From: Gliomastix tumulicola
Lineage: Eukaryota; Ascomycota; Sordariomycetes; Hypocreales; Bionectriaceae
Assembly: GCA_001599755.1 (NCBI GenBank)
Contig: BCHX01000003.1
Location: 5,231,782 to 5,295,781, forward strand
DNA: 64,000 nt
Reading direction: 5' to 3'
The position numbers and the translations under genes are program-made. Each line of letters starts with the position of its first letter. Position 1 is the stretch's first letter. Shown here piece after piece: positions 22,400-34,310 of this stretch. A model generated the notes under the pieces. That model was not told the DNA's origin. It worked only from the letters and a program-made list of their open reading frames with translations, and searched no databases.

Positions 22400-23856
22400 C
22401 TACTTGGAGGCCATCTTACTCATGCGCCGTAGGTGTACAATAGGATATACCGTAAGTGCTGCAGCCGTCATCATAAAGACGCCAGCAAAAACCGGGAGCT
22501 GCCACCAGCCCCCGTGATCACCACTATCCTGAGAAGAGCCCTTTCTATCATAGATTGCTCCCCCAGCAGGACTTCCAATCAGCATTCCCACCCCAACGAA
22601 GACCCAGTACATGCCGGATCTTGTCCCGACCACAGCCAGGGAGGGGCAGAAGAGGGGGATAAAGGCGCCGGGCAGGGCAACCAAGACACCTGAGATCATG
22701 CCCCAGAAGACGGACCAGGCTATGGTGCTGGCGATAGTGTCGACTACAGACCAGCAGAAGAGCAAGATGGAGCCAAACACGAGGCAGACCGAGATGGTCT
22801 CGGTTGGGCCCCAGATGGCGGCGGCAAAACCGGCAAGGAGGCGACCAGCGACGGAAGAGCCGTTGAGGATGGCTAGAAGATCGAAGCCGAAGTCTGGACT
22901 AGCCGAAGGAATCCTCTCCACAGTGACCAGGGGGAGATACAAGGAAGGAATGTAGTAGGCTGTGGCGCTGCACACGGAGGCGACGCACAACAGCATAAAA
23001 GGGAGGTCGGTCAGGGCGGACGGATCAAAGAAGCGACGAAGACTGAGCGCTGCCACCTTCTGCCGGCTCATCAAGACCACGTAAGACACAAGGTAGAGCC
23101 CCCATGCCACGAAGCCAATAGATCGGACGGTCCAAGGGAAGCCTATCTGTGGTACAAGGAAGCGAAACATAACGGGATAGATGATTCCACCTAGCATCAG
23201 GCATGAGTAAGGGGTTCTGATCCGCAGCCCCTGAGGGAGCACGCGTCAATGGCTGGATCTTACCGATACTGCTGCCACATGCCATCAACCCCATGGCTTT
23301 GGCTCGGGTCGCAGGGTTCGTCAAGCAAGTTGCCGCCGCTGCCACACTGGGCGTGAATGCGATGCCGGCACCGAGACCAACGCAGATGGCCTGAGAGAGG
23401 AAGACTTGATAGTATGTGTCGGACAGGCTGAGCATCATCAGACCAAACACTTGCAGATTGGTACCGGAGAGCAGCAGCACCCCGTACCAGCCATGGTCAA
23501 AGGCTGGACCGGCCAGCACGCCAGCTGATAGGGTCAGAAAAGCAGCAGTAGTCGAGATCCACGAGAGGTTGGAGCTGGAATGACCGCGGAGCAAGACCTG
23601 TTCGTAATAGGTCTGAAAGACGCCAAAGGTGAGGAGAAGTCCCCTGGAACGCTCTTAGCTGCCACCATACCATGATACCTTGGGATTCCAGCCATTGCTA
23701 CACTCACCATGTGTTGAAAAACACAACAAAAGTGCTTAGAATCTGGAGCCAGCCCCTGGGCGTGATCCCAGTGTGTGCAGGGGCTGGCGTTTCTGGGGCA
23801 GAAGCGCTAATTGTGAGCTCTGATTTGGCGGCCACATTATTGCTTTGATTTGACAT
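22400..23856 (-). CDS. MFS transporter, monocarboxylate porter-like
   Basis: Exons 23856-23708, 23643-23264 and 23190-22400 give 439 residues. The pattern is that of fungal MCT/riboflavin-transporter-like carriers: a soluble N-terminus and TPRGWLQILSTFVVFFNTWG entering helix 1. GVFQTYYEQVLL and SSSNLSWISTTAAFL follow, and GLGAGIAFTPSVAAAATC lies in helix 4-5. The loop GSSIGGIIYPVMFRFLVPQIGFPWTVR is also conserved, and the exon 2/3 splice (ATC G|GT GGA) falls exactly within it. The final helices contain GTRSGMYWVFVGVGMLIGSPAGGAI. It likely moves a monocarboxylate or a small hydrophobic acid across the plasma membrane. It lies between the DUF1365 and dioxygenase genes of the putative lipid-oxidation set. 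Confidence 0.88.
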
Positions 23857-24560
23857 GATTTCCCGTGAATATGGAGTAAGATGACCACAAGATGGATAAG
23901 AGATGGGAGTTTTGCAGCTTAAAAGGACCTGGTTATTGGACCGAGATTTGGGCAGAGATGATTTTAGACGGAGGACGAGCGGACTCGCTACTGCTATAGC
24001 TAGACCATTACAATACACTGCCGAGGCTTGACATTCTCCCTTATTGATGAATGACAGGAAAAGCTGGACGATGGTTGATCATCGCTGTCACTCTGAGATG
24101 GAAGGTTGTAGCAAATTATCACTCCCCCCACCTATCAGAATGAGCACTGCACAACTGCCGCTCACTGCCGTTTGCCACTGCCGCTTTTCAGTCCCGATTT
24201 AGGTGGTATTTTTCGGCAAGTCGTTTGCAGAAGTGGCCAAGGTCGAAAACGAGTGTGTTGGTTGGCGTTACCTCGGATGGCGCTACTTCGGCTTACGACA
24301 CGTCATGCTGCTTGTTGACGTTGAGTTGGTGGGTTGCATTGCATTGATCCTCTGTGCGGCGAGGATGTCTGATCACTAACACACAGTTCATTTGCCAGCC
24401 ATGCGCACTGTCAGCCCCTTCCCCCCGCCCGCATCATCCTCACCCTGGCTGGTCCGATAATCCTCCAGGCTTCTAGCATCATCATCATCAACACTACCGT
24501 CACATCTTTGCGTTGCAATTTTTGTCTGACTCACTTTCCGTTCCGGCGCGCGCGCTTGCA
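23857..24560. promoter_or_regulatory. Divergent promoter between MFS and 2OG oxygenase
   Basis: About 700 bp between two divergently transcribed genes. It contains the quasi-repeats CACTGCC/GCCACTGCCGC around 24145-24185 and a CATCATCATCA run at 24478-24490. No gene is supported. Specific regulator sites cannot be named. Confidence 0.5.
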
Positions 24561-25691
24561 ATGGCCTCTCAGAAGCTCTTCAAAGATGTGCCGCCTTTCC
24601 CCGAAGATGTCGCGACGATGCCCATGCGCACAATCTCCCTAGCAGACCTGCGGTCGGGCGCCCAGAGCACTGCCCAGGAGGTCCTTCTTGCGTGCCAGGA
24701 TCTGGGCTTCTTCCTGCTGGATCTGCAGGGCGATGAGCTTGGTGATAAGATGATAGGAGAAGTTGATGAACTCTTTGGCGTTGGGAAGGACGTCATGAAT
24801 CTCCCGGATGAAGTAAAGCAGGAGTATCTGCACGATATCCCCAGAAGCTTCCTAGGGTACGTTGCAGCGACAGACTTGAGCACGCTCGAGCAGCCTAGAC
24901 ATTGCCCGATGAATATACTTAAGAAATCGTTGATCATTAGATTCAAACCTCGCGGGCAAGCAAGGACAGAGACCAACGAGCCGGATCGCTTTGAGTGGTT
25001 CAACATCGGCCAGGACGGTCTGATGGGGACAGGTCCCTTGCAGCCTCTCCCTCAGCAGGCTCACAATCGCCTTGATCTGTTCAAGTCCTTTCTGAGCCAC
25101 GGCCAGAGCGTCATCTCTACCATCAGTTCCTCCATTGCTTCTCAGTTGTCCCTGGCTCCGGATGCGTTCACCTCCCTCCAGCAGCCCACGAAGCCCTCGG
25201 GGACCGTCATCAGGTTCATCAAGGCCTTCGCTGTGCCCGAGGGCGACACGCTTCGTACAAGCATGATCCACCACACCGACTTTGGCACTGTCACTCTGCT
25301 AGCCAACGTGGTCGGCGGGTTACAGATCCTGCCTCCCGGCGGCGAAGCGGCGGACCCAGAGGCATGGCGGTGGGTGAGACCGCAGCCCGGATGCCTCATC
25401 GTGAATCTTGGAGATGCCATGGTGCAGTGGACAGGGGGAGTCCTGCGGAGCAATGTGCATCGTATAAACTACGGGCCAGGGCAGCAGCGGACGGTGGACA
25501 GGTACAGCCTTGCTATTCTGGCGAGGGCTCAACATGACGCGAGCATGAGGAGTATTGTGGGAGGCGAAGAAAGCCGCACCGAGGATGATGATTTGTCGGC
25601 TTGGGAGTGGGAGGTGAAGAAAGCCATGTCACTGAAGAGAGGAGATGCCGTGATGGAGAGTAAAGGGGGCAGATCACAACAGGCAGTTTGA
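24561..25691 (+). CDS. 2-oxoglutarate/Fe(II) oxygenase (isopenicillin N synthase-like)
   Basis: A non-haem iron oxygenase of the DIOX_N/2OG-FeII_Oxy type, cytosolic. Exons 24561-24856 and 24941-25691 give 348 residues. The 84-bp intron has no stop and keeps frame. I treat it as an intron because it has GTACGT and TTAG borders and its removal restores the conserved FLGFKPRGQARTETNEPDRFEWFN block. The iron ligands are His210 and Asp212 (HTD) and His272 (NVHRI). Arg286-x-Ser288 (DRYS) would bind 2-oxoglutarate. The start at 24561 (MASQKLF) was chosen over an in-frame ATG 48 bp upstream. The substrate is unknown; enzymes of this group hydroxylate, desaturate or cyclise secondary metabolites. It has a divergent promoter with an MFS carrier and a converging rhodopsin-like gene. 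Confidence 0.88.
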   Translation: MASQKLFKDVPPFPEDVATMPMRTISLADLRSGAQSTAQEVLLACQDLGFFLLDLQGDELGDKMIGEVDELFGVGKDVMNLPDEVKQEYLHDIPRSFLGYVAATDLSTLEQPRHCPMNILKKSLIIRFKPRGQARTETNEPDRFEWFNIGQDGLMGTGPLQPLPQQAHNRLDLFKSFLSHGQSVISTISSSIASQLSLAPDAFTSLQQPTKPSGTVIRFIKAFAVPEGDTLRTSMIHHTDFGTVTLLANVVGGLQILPPGGEAADPEAWRWVRPQPGCLIVNLGDAMVQWTGGVLRSNVHRINYGPGQQRTVDRYSLAILARAQHDASMRSIVGGEESRTEDDDLSAWEWEVKKAMSLKRGDAVMESKGGRSQQAV

Positions 25692-25814
25692 TACATCCAA
25701 AGATTCCACCAAAGCTTAGCGACCTGCGCAATACTTTGCCAGTCCAGACTATCCCATTACATAGCTATAAGCAAAACTCCATCAACACCGCACTTCAATC
25801 TACAAGACTGCCAG

Positions 25815-27284
25815 TCAATGCCTCGTCGACACCTTCGTCCAGGGCTCTATCATGTTCTTACGGTGCTCCTCCTCTTGGATAGAGTCGGCAGACTCCATCG
25901 AAATATCAATGCTCGTATGCAGCCGAATGTTCCTGCTGCTCCCTCTCTCCAATGCGTGAGGCGAGTCTCTCAGCGGGACCTCGTCTGCTTCGGCGTGCGA
26001 CTCAACCACGCTCCTGTAAGGGAAGGTCTTGACGTTTGTCAGCGAGCGTCGTTGCAGCTTACTGTTCCCCGAATTGCTGCCATCGCTGCCTCCATCGAGG
26101 CCGTTATGGCGGTTGTGGCTCCCGAAGCCGCTGCCGTGCGTTCCGGCATTACTGCTGCGGCCGTACCGCGCCGATATGAGGGTCCGTCCCTTCTGGCGGA
26201 TGCTGCGCACAATTGTGAACGTCGCGGGGAGATCGGCGACAATTTCGGCCAGGTTGCGCTCGATGACGGTGCAGAGATAAACGCGGTGCAGGGCCCAGGT
26301 GAAATCGGGATTGTAGAAGTCGTAATCGAAGGCCACGCGGACAATGGACGACGCAAAGACCCTGCCAAGTTAGTTTTAGTTAACGACTGTCGGGGGGCAA
26401 TGGGAAAGAAAGGATACAAGGGGCGCATACAGCAAGCCTGAACCAGTCAGTCCAATTAATATGATCCTCTTCTTCAAGTCCATGTTCAAGTTTCCGAAAA
26501 AGTAGATGGGCGATAGGGCGTAGACTAGATCGGTCACACTGTTGATGCCTTTGTGCAGTTGTCAGCCTGGCAGTAGAGAAAGTATTTTGGACTTCGTGAC
26601 ATACATGTAAAGATGATGATGGAACGGACCAAAGTCTCGATGCTTTGAACCTCTCCAGGAATATCGGGAGTCCACAACTTGCGTAGAGGTCTCGCCTGGA
26701 GACCCCAGAAGATTCCTTGACCGAGGGAGGCAGCGGTGGTGATGGCGATAAGGACGTATAGAATGCGTGTCATGATGATGTGCGTTCCGCGAATCAAGTT
26801 AATGATAAAGACGCTGATAGAGATTTTGACAGCCCAGAGGGCGATGTTGGCCATCAAAATGAGGTACTGGCTGGTCTGCTTCAAGAAAAGCACGTCAGGT
26901 CTGTCGATGTACTGGAGATGGCGGCCGAATCCAGCGTCCAGCATCTGGAGTTCGAGCATATTTCCCGTCAAGTTGAAGGCCTGAATAATGGTGTTAGCTC
27001 GGTCACGAGACTCGATGAGAACATGCTTAGGAGACGGGGCGGTTGGAGAGAGTGGGAGAATGACAAAGCGGATGGCTGGTCCCTACCAGTGTAACTATCA
27101 TCAGGTAGTCGGAAGCGCTGAGGCCGAGGCGGGTTATGAGCTTCATGGCCACGCGTGATACTGTCGACACAATGATCAGGACGCTGAACAGGACGCAAAG
27201 AATGAATAGCGAGATGCCCTTGTCCGCGTCGGGGAGGTCTGGGTCGAATTTGATGAAGTCATTGTCCTTCCCTTGGGACGGCAT
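25815..27284 (-). CDS. Rhodopsin-domain integral membrane protein (PTH11-related, no CFEM)
   Basis: Exons 27284-27087, 26980-26605, 26548-26431 and 26361-25815 encode 412 residues. The N-terminal two thirds holds about seven hydrophobic segments with the fungal rhodopsin-like domain landmarks. These are LGLSASDYLMIVTLAFNLTG (helix 2), GFGRHLQYI, an ALWAVKISISVFIINLI helix, DLVYALSPIYFFGNLNMDLKKRIIL, and FTWALHRVYLCTVIERNLAEIVADLP. The C-terminal about 130 residues are soluble, with Gly/Ser/Asn-rich low complexity and no CFEM domain. Such proteins are widespread in Pezizomycotina as putative receptors or sensors; molecular function is unproven. Its stop lies 124 bp from that of the converging dioxygenase gene. 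Confidence 0.85.
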
Positions 27285-28565
27285 GTCGATGGTGGCTTTT
27301 TTGGCACGACAGAAAAAGAATTCAAGGAGGGAAATGGAAAAGGACTGCAGGAGCCAGGCCAAAAAAAAAAAAAAGTACTTTGGGGAAGAGGAAAAGCTCT
27401 TGTCTTGACAGCTCAGAAAAGGGGACCCAAGTTCATTTGCACCCGTCCATTTATTTCCCGCCGGTCAATTGAAGCTGCTTCATTGGACCTGTACTCAGGT
27501 ACCATCATTTGTACATGAATACGAGAATGGCAAGGAGCATATGCGTTAGAGAGTCAGCTGTATTTGCTGCGTGCTCACGCTGTTCTTCAGCGCGGACGTA
27601 GATTCAAAGGGGGGACATGAATGACGGCGGGCAGAAAGCAGAAAGCAGAAAGCAGGGCCTGACATCCTTCACACGTAAAAGAGGGTGTCTTGCGCGTTGG
27701 CTGACCTTCCAAGAGCGGAGTGTCCTCCCCGCGACTGATGATTGAGGTACGCATGCACAAGCAAGCACGGCAATAAGCAATAAGCCATGCTCCTCGAGTG
27801 CAATGTACAGTCGCAGTCTCATGATCCTTCGGAAAATCCCTTCCCTCCCTAGAATGGAGGGTTGCTTTTCTGTGCCTCACCCATAATTCCAGTCAGAGTC
27901 GCATCTGTCGCATGTCAATATTCCGACTCCACCTGACAGGGACCGTGCCGGGGGTGAGGAGGACGACGAGGAGGAGCAAAAGAACAAGGACGACGGCGGC
28001 ATATCAGCAGGAGTAAGCTGTGCCGCCGTGGGGTTGCATTGGCGGGTGAGACGGAATGGCAACTGCAACGCAGCTCCGCATCAGAGATAGCCACTGCACT
28101 TGGGTGACAATGCGCCTGGAGCGACGTGGGCCAGCGTTGGTCCCAGCTCAAGCGCTCTGTGTCGCATGTTCATTAAGGCAGGCGGACTTCTGTTGATGTG
28201 TTATTTCCAGCCTCGGTTCAACATGTCTTCCATCAATGTACTCGTAGTACCCAGGCACACAATACCCAGACGCAGTATGTGAACCGCACGGCACCACAAG
28301 TCCTATCCGCACGCATTTGGAATTCCTGGAGCGCTCTGCTGGTGCCGATCAGGCCCCTTCCTGAACTTGTACGTCATATCAAGGGCTGCTGGTCCAAGAT
28401 GGGGTGCCATGCGACCAACAGTGTCACATGACTACTAACCAGCTACTGGTGCGCTGGCAGAGGCTTCACAATCACTTCTCCGGCTGATTTTCCTCAATCC
28501 CCGCCATCCGAGTCTGACCTGCGAGATCACGTCAAGACCTTCCAAATCAAACGCATTTTACAAAT
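27285..28565. promoter_or_regulatory. Divergent promoter region, rhodopsin-like gene / hotdog gene
   Basis: About 1.3 kb without a supported gene, between two divergent starts. It has a 14-nt A run at 27361-27374 close to the rhodopsin-like start and three tandem CAGAAAG units at about 27634-27653. GAGGACGACGAGGAGGAG lies near 27957-27976. No transposon or RNA gene is apparent. Confidence 0.5.
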
Positions 28566-29327
28566 ATGGATAGCAACAAGAACAGCGGCAGCAATGACGG
28601 CAAGGCCAAGGCGATGTCACGGCTCGCCCAATCAGCTTATCACTCTCCCTACTCTCGCTCAGGCGCTCCTCCTGGACCCCATCCAAACGTCACTGATCCC
28701 TACGCGTCGCTCCGGGCCAGCGCGCTCAGCACCCTCGAGGCCATGGGCTACGACCCCAGAACCATGGTCGAGCACGGAGTTCTTTGGGCCGAGCATCAGG
28801 ACCCCTTTGGTCACGTCATGCAGTCCCAGTACATGCAGTTCTTGGGCACCTGCTTTCACCGTGTCATGGAGAGTTACCACGAGTACCTGAGCGACGACGA
28901 GTATGATGGCATGGTCTCTGGGAGGACAGTCATTCCCGCTGTTCGCAGGTACCAGCTGGATATCCGGAGGCAGGTGACATATCCTGACACTGTCCGTCTC
29001 TCTCTCTCTTATGCGAGCTTAATGATGCGTCATGAAACTTACCCGTTCTTCACACAGCTTATCGCAGCGTACCGCCAAGAGCGCATCGAGCCTACACGCA
29101 ATAATGGAGTCACATCACTCTTCTCTCTCAAGCAGCAGGCCATCGTGGCAGAGGTCCGGGGCTCTGTTACGTACATGAGCCTGAAGACAGGACGTCCCGT
29201 CGACGTGCGAAGCCTGGGAGGCAATTGGCCCGCCCTATACGACGGCTTCACTCAGTGGTCGGCCGAGTCTCAAGCTCGCAAGGAGAAGTGGGACAGCGAG
29301 AATGGGAAGTCCAAGCCCAAGGTTTGA
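28566..29327 (+). CDS. Hotdog-fold thioesterase-like protein
   Basis: An intronless frame of 253 residues. A low-complexity N-terminus (about 45 residues, Ser/Pro-rich) is followed by a hotdog fold of the 4HBT/FatB-like type. It has the catalytic-loop style sequence VLWAEHQDPFGHVMQSQYMQFLGTCF, corresponding to the D-xx-GHV pattern where Asp and the following helix act on a CoA or ACP thioester. ITYPDTV-like and beta-strand segments (QQAIVAEVRGSVTYMSLKTGRPV) complete the sheet. It could release or edit a fatty-acyl or aromatic thioester. With the DUF1365 and COG2907 genes nearby, an acyl substrate is plausible but inferred. The Kozak context is favourable (ACAAATATGG). Confidence 0.8.
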   Translation: MDSNKNSGSNDGKAKAMSRLAQSAYHSPYSRSGAPPGPHPNVTDPYASLRASALSTLEAMGYDPRTMVEHGVLWAEHQDPFGHVMQSQYMQFLGTCFHRVMESYHEYLSDDEYDGMVSGRTVIPAVRRYQLDIRRQVTYPDTVRLSLSYASLMMRHETYPFFTQLIAAYRQERIEPTRNNGVTSLFSLKQQAIVAEVRGSVTYMSLKTGRPVDVRSLGGNWPALYDGFTQWSAESQARKEKWDSENGKSKPKV

Positions 29328-29498
29328 AGCACCTGAAAGGCCAAGCGTTGGATCATCTGCGCTAGGTAAGTCATTCTCGGGCTAAACAGGGAAAGGACAC
29401 GAGAAGAACGAATATATGAGGATACTTGTAGTCATACGGAGGATTTCTATCTAGCAGCAGTATCTAAAATGAATGCAATGTATCAAAATTGTCCAGCT

Positions 29499-31391
29499 CT
29501 ACACCAAATTTATCATGACCTGAATCAGTTGAACGACCATCCTTAACAACATTACCCACAGTCCTTTCTTGGTCTCCATGCTGCCAGTTGGATCGGGGAC
29601 GAGCTTGAGCTCACCAGCTTGATCACGTCCCTTTATCAAAATGTCTGCGGCGTGCGTCCCGGCGACGAAGCCGTCTTCATGAAACCCGAACCCCATCCAT
29701 GCACCTGCAAAACTGACCCCGCCGTCGCTCTTCAGCTCGTGCAAGCGCTCCGTCATCTGTAAGCTCTTGGCGTTCAGCAGTGGGTGATAGTATACTTGAC
29801 TGCTCTGCAAAGCCCGAGGCTCCCGTGGTGGGTTCATGGTTACAAGTACTCGTCCCGGGCTTCCGTTCTCGCGAGGCAAAGGGATGTCTTGTAGCTTGTT
29901 CATGTCGAAGGTGATGGATATCCTTGACTTGGGATAGTTGATTTGCCCTTGTGCTGTTTCTTTTTCGTCGTCCCCGTCGACTCCCTTGGCATAGTTCGCG
30001 TCAATGTGGTGCCCTCTGTCCACGAAACAGTTCCATGCTACACGTGCTGACGGTCGCCGAGGTAGGAACTAGAGATAGGACATTGATGAAACGGTTAGCA
30101 GATCTGAGAAGTTAAGACGGGATGCGACTTGGCTGAGCCAAGCAAAGCATGAACCGGGTCTTACCTCTGTGTCTGAATGCAAGTAGCAGACGTTTCGCCG
30201 CGTATCAAAGCAACTGAGAATCGTTGTCTCTAGAGCTGTTGCATTGCCACCTAGCAGACGCAGTGCTTGATTTGCATGCACCGCAAGGATTACATGGTCG
30301 TAGATGTGAGAAGTCCCATCTTTGAGCTTTACCTCCACAGCATCATCACCACGGTTCGCCGAAAGACGGGTCACACTGTGAACCGGTGTTTTCAGACGCA
30401 GCTGGTGATGTGCAGGGAGCTGCTTCACAAATGCATCCACGTAGGTCTTGGAGCCGTTCCTGAACGATCTCCAAGAGAGCGACCTGGTTACCGTGTCCAA
30501 GATACCGTGATCGTGCCTTCAAAAGAGTATACGTTAGTGAAGCTGTCCTTTCGTGTGGTCCGCATATCCCCTCTCCTGTGCTGTAGCAGGCACGCACATA
30601 AACTTGATGAGCGTCTTGGCTGGAAACGAGCGCGCAAACTCATCGGGATCGATGCACCATGGAGCAGCAACCAATGGAATGAGATAGCATGTCAAGAATT
30701 GGTGGGAGTAGCCTTGTCTGACAATGTAATCGCCGATAGACTCGAATGACCTGGCCTCCAAATCATCTCCTGTTGATGATGTGGCAGTCGCAGTAGGTAG
30801 GCTCTTTTCAAGCTTCACCAGAAAAGGAGTACTGCTTTGGTCTTCGTCATCCTGCTTCGCAGCTTGCCTTGGCAGCTTGGGAGGGTCGCAAATATCCATG
30901 GCGAAGAGACTGAATCTAAGCGCGTCGAAGATGAGTCTCCAAAACCAGGGGTTGAAGAGATTCGAGACGGTGCCCACGAAACTCCAGAGGGAGTAGCTTC
31001 CCCATTCCAGAGATCCATTAACCGTCGAGACGCCAAAGGACATATCCGTAGGAATGGTCTCGACGCCCAATTCACCCAGGAAACGATTGAATTGAGCTAA
31101 TAGAATGACTTTCTTCAGCATGGTTTCTTGATCAAGTAGCATAGTAAGGTGATAACATGAGCTCTTACGATAAGTATTCTCATCCATCGCGATGAATCCT
31201 GTATCAACATCGACGGTGGTACCATTTCCCTCAAATGGCACAGAGTTTGCGTGTCCTCCAAGCCTATCATCAGCTTCGTACAAATGCACATTGCAATCGT
31301 GATTCCGTAGCCTCCACGAGCAAGCAATACCCGAGATCCCACCACCAATAATGGCGATGTTCTTCGGTAGTTTCGGCAGATCTCGAGACAT
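29499..31391 (-). CDS. COG2907 FAD oxidoreductase (amine oxidase superfamily)
   Basis: Exons 31391-31169, 31096-30598, 30516-30165 and 30068-29499 give 547 residues. Domains: Rossmann FAD motif NIAIIGGGISGIACSWRL with GGGISG at residues 16-21, then acidic strand end VHLYEADDRLGGHANS. VDTGFIAMDENTYPQFNRFLGELGV follows, as in the COG2907 group. Further on come EFARSFPAKTLIKFMHDHGIL, a GGNATALETTILSCFDTRRNVCYLHSDTE segment, and the RRPSARVAWNCFV region. The last hundred residues carry GAWMGFGFHEDGFVAG, the typical second FAD contact, then a C-terminal hydrophobic tail. Each of the three introns has a normal branch site. COG2907 proteins act on acyl chains in bacterial lipid-modification operons. 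Here the set lacks the CFA-synthase partner within view. The start at 31391 sits right before the Rossmann fold. Confidence 0.88.
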
Positions 31392-32400
31392 GGCTCGTAC
31401 CCCTTGATGGTGGTGGTGCAATGAGAAGCGATGCGTCACAGTCTGGTAACGTACGAGTCGGAAGCCGTCTTGAGGACGTCCACGATAGAAGAGTGATGGG
31501 GGTGGTGCGTGGTCAGGACGTCAAGTATGATGAATCGGGCTCTGCATAGCCTAATGGAAAACGCCGTCTCTTTGACCAAAGTCCATTCCGGCAACGGAGA
31601 CGGCCGAGAGTTACCTGAAAGGCCTGCCAGAGTGGAAATCATTTGTTATCAGGAAAGAGACAGGCCTGTGGCGAGGAACGTGTGCGGCACAGACAATTCG
31701 TATGGCGATGATAAGCTCGGAGGAAGGACAACTAACTACCAGAAATGATGAAGCGAACTAAGAGCTCCAATGCCACTGTGGTATCACAGGGTTACCTTCT
31801 GCGTGGACTCTTCGCAATCCTCTTCATACGACTAAGACATATTGCTACAAAAATAAAGACCCCTGACCAAAGTTGACATCCAGGAGCAAAAGCTGCAAAT
31901 GGTTAAGACCCCCGCTTGGGCTCCATTCCCGACAGAACCGGCGTCATTCTGGCACTTTGCCCCCCATACAGTGTGATGAAACGAGAGGCGGCGAATATTG
32001 TCCCTTTTGCTTGAAGTCCGTATTTGCTTCTCTTTTCGATTTTTCTCGGGCTTACTGTTGCGGGATAAAATTGGGGCCCAGTCAAAAGATGAGCAATGAA
32101 TGCTACGTCGGCAAATGATGTGGTGACGCGGCAATTGGAGCGTTGGGCTCCCAGGCGGGAACTGAGGAAGGACGACAGGTGTCATCCGGGGTCCTTCCGG
32201 CCGGATTCTTTTGCCACCCGTGCCTCTAAGATGTCAGTGCTATCATTGTGCAGCCACGCCCTAACGGACAACGATGCTACAGCCACATTGTGCAGACACT
32301 CACTCATAATAGAAGCCCCCGGCCGCCCCCTCGCTTCCTGTTCTCATTCATCAAGCCCACTACTAGTATCTATCGTGACAATCTGATCCCGTGCGACACG
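31392..32400. promoter_or_regulatory. Divergent promoter between COG2907 gene and P450
   Basis: About 1 kb. No coding gene is supported; short frames on both strands are uninformative. Both promoters must lie here, which makes co-regulation of the flavoprotein and the P450 likely. Confidence 0.5.
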
Positions 32401-34310
32401 ATGGCCGTGATTGGAACGACTCACGTCGTAGACTTGGCTGCATTGGCAGGACTGGGCTTCGTCATTTCCGTAAGCGCATGTTCAATCTTTTCAGGGCTTG
32501 GATTGTGATGCTCATTTTCTCGCTCGTCATACTGACAGAATGTTGCAGGCAGCTACCATCATCATCAGTAGGCTATACTTCCACCCGTTCAGCAAAGTCC
32601 CAGGGCCCTTCCTTGGGAAGATAACCAGCGTGTATTCGGCATTTCACTCATGGAGGGGGACCATGCACCTTGACATCCAAAGGTGCCACCAGCAATACGG
32701 TATGACTTGACACTTCCTCTTCTTACACCTTCTCTTCACAATAAATGGGTGCCAATACGAACCTGACTTGATTACAGGGGACTTGATCCGGTACGGGCCA
32801 AATCAGATCCTTACACTTCATTCTCCTGATCTAGTAGGTCCGTATTCCTGCCAAAGGCATACTTGACCTGGTGGGAAAGCTGTGATAACAAAAGGATATC
32901 TAGGAATCTATTCACATGGCAAGCCCTTTAAGAAGTCCAAAGGATATAGCACAATGGTACCGATTCCTGACGGTTGGAGCACTATGACATCCATCGATAA
33001 GGAGCTACACCACAATCTTCGTCGGGTCTTCCGCTCAGGCGTCACTGCTGAATCACTCGCCCGCCACGAGCCAGCAGTCCTTCGAAATCTCGAGGTGTAC
33101 TTCTCCGAGCTCACGAAGGCGAAGGAGCTTGACGGCTGGAGCGTACCTGCGGACATGCGTAGAAAGAGTAAGCCTATATCATTATCATTCCTCAGCGCAT
33201 CCGTCTTATGAAATAACTTTCCTGACCCGAGGCTCCTTTCCTCTAGACTTGTGCCTTGGCTTTGACACTATGGCCGACATTGGTCTCGGCTTGAGAACAA
33301 ACTTGCTGCGGTCCAATGACGGCGATTTTGTGTTCCCTGCTCTCCACGTACACGAGAAGAAGATGGGATTTTGGGAGCAGCTCCCATCCCTTGAGCGCAT
33401 CGGCCTCGGCATGACGACAAGCTTATTGCATTATCTCATTTCACCGAAAGCGAGATCCTTCGCCTCGTGGTACCAAAGCTTCCTGAATGAAGCCATAGCT
33501 AGCAATACACGCGAGAGTCGTGGCATCTTCGGGCCCGTCATCCAAAGCGGGCAAGGCACGCTCGAGAAACCGGGTCATAACTACGCCCAGATGATTGGCG
33601 AGGGTGCCTTCAGTACATTCTCCTCGGCGGATGGCTACGGCATGATGTTCTCGGGCTTCACTCACTATCTGTCGCGTTATCCGCACGTGTATGAGAAGCT
33701 GGCGGCCGAGATGCGGGACATGTTCGCGCCAGGCGAGCGAATCATCTGGTGCCCCAAACTTGAGTCGAGTGCCTACCTGCGTGCTGTCATAGACGAGGTA
33801 ATGCGTCTACTTCCTCCAGCCTGTGGCGTACACTGGCGGGAAGCCGAAAGGCTAGGCATCATTGTCGGAGCCGGGGCCGATGGGAAGGGCGTCTCGGTGC
33901 CTGTTGGAAGTGATGTCGGCATGAGCCTCTTCTCCATCTTCAGGGATGACAGGATCTTCCGCGATCTTGTCAAGTTCTGGCCTGAGCGATGGATGCTAGG
34001 CACGCTGCCTGAGGAAGAGCTTGCCCACGCGAGGAAGATGTTCAAACCATTCCTCATCGGCCCAAGGAATTGCGCCGGCGGACACGTAGCCATCATGATC
34101 GCCAGCATTGCATACACCCACACACTTGTGAATTACGATTTCCGACTCGCCCCAACTCATGGCGCAAGGCCACCAGACGGGAACCTATGGTCGAATGCTG
34201 GGGCAGACGAGCCTGGCGCACGTGATGAGCTGGTTTTCGAGAGTCACTACTCGATTGCTGGGTGGAAGAACGGGCCTTACATCCAATTCAGACCGAGAGT
34301 GTTGGATTAG
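32401..34310 (+). CDS. Cytochrome P450 monooxygenase
   Basis: A membrane-anchored haem monooxygenase of the endoplasmic reticulum. Exons 32401-32469, 32549-32699, 32778-32837, 32904-33167 and 33247-34310 encode 535 residues. The N-terminal anchor is short. Then follow the proline hinge region (FSKVPGPFLGK), the K-helix ExxR (EVMRLLP), the PERF-type motif (FWPERWM) and the haem loop FLIGPRNCAGG with thiolate Cys457. The I-helix reads GEGAFSTFSSADGYGMMF. Where the family usually shows an A-G-x-D-T-T pattern, the Thr is replaced by Gly-Tyr, which should affect proton delivery. The third intron uses a weak GTCCGT donor; it is the only join that keeps frame. The substrate is unknown. It lies divergent to the COG2907 gene. 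Confidence 0.87.
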
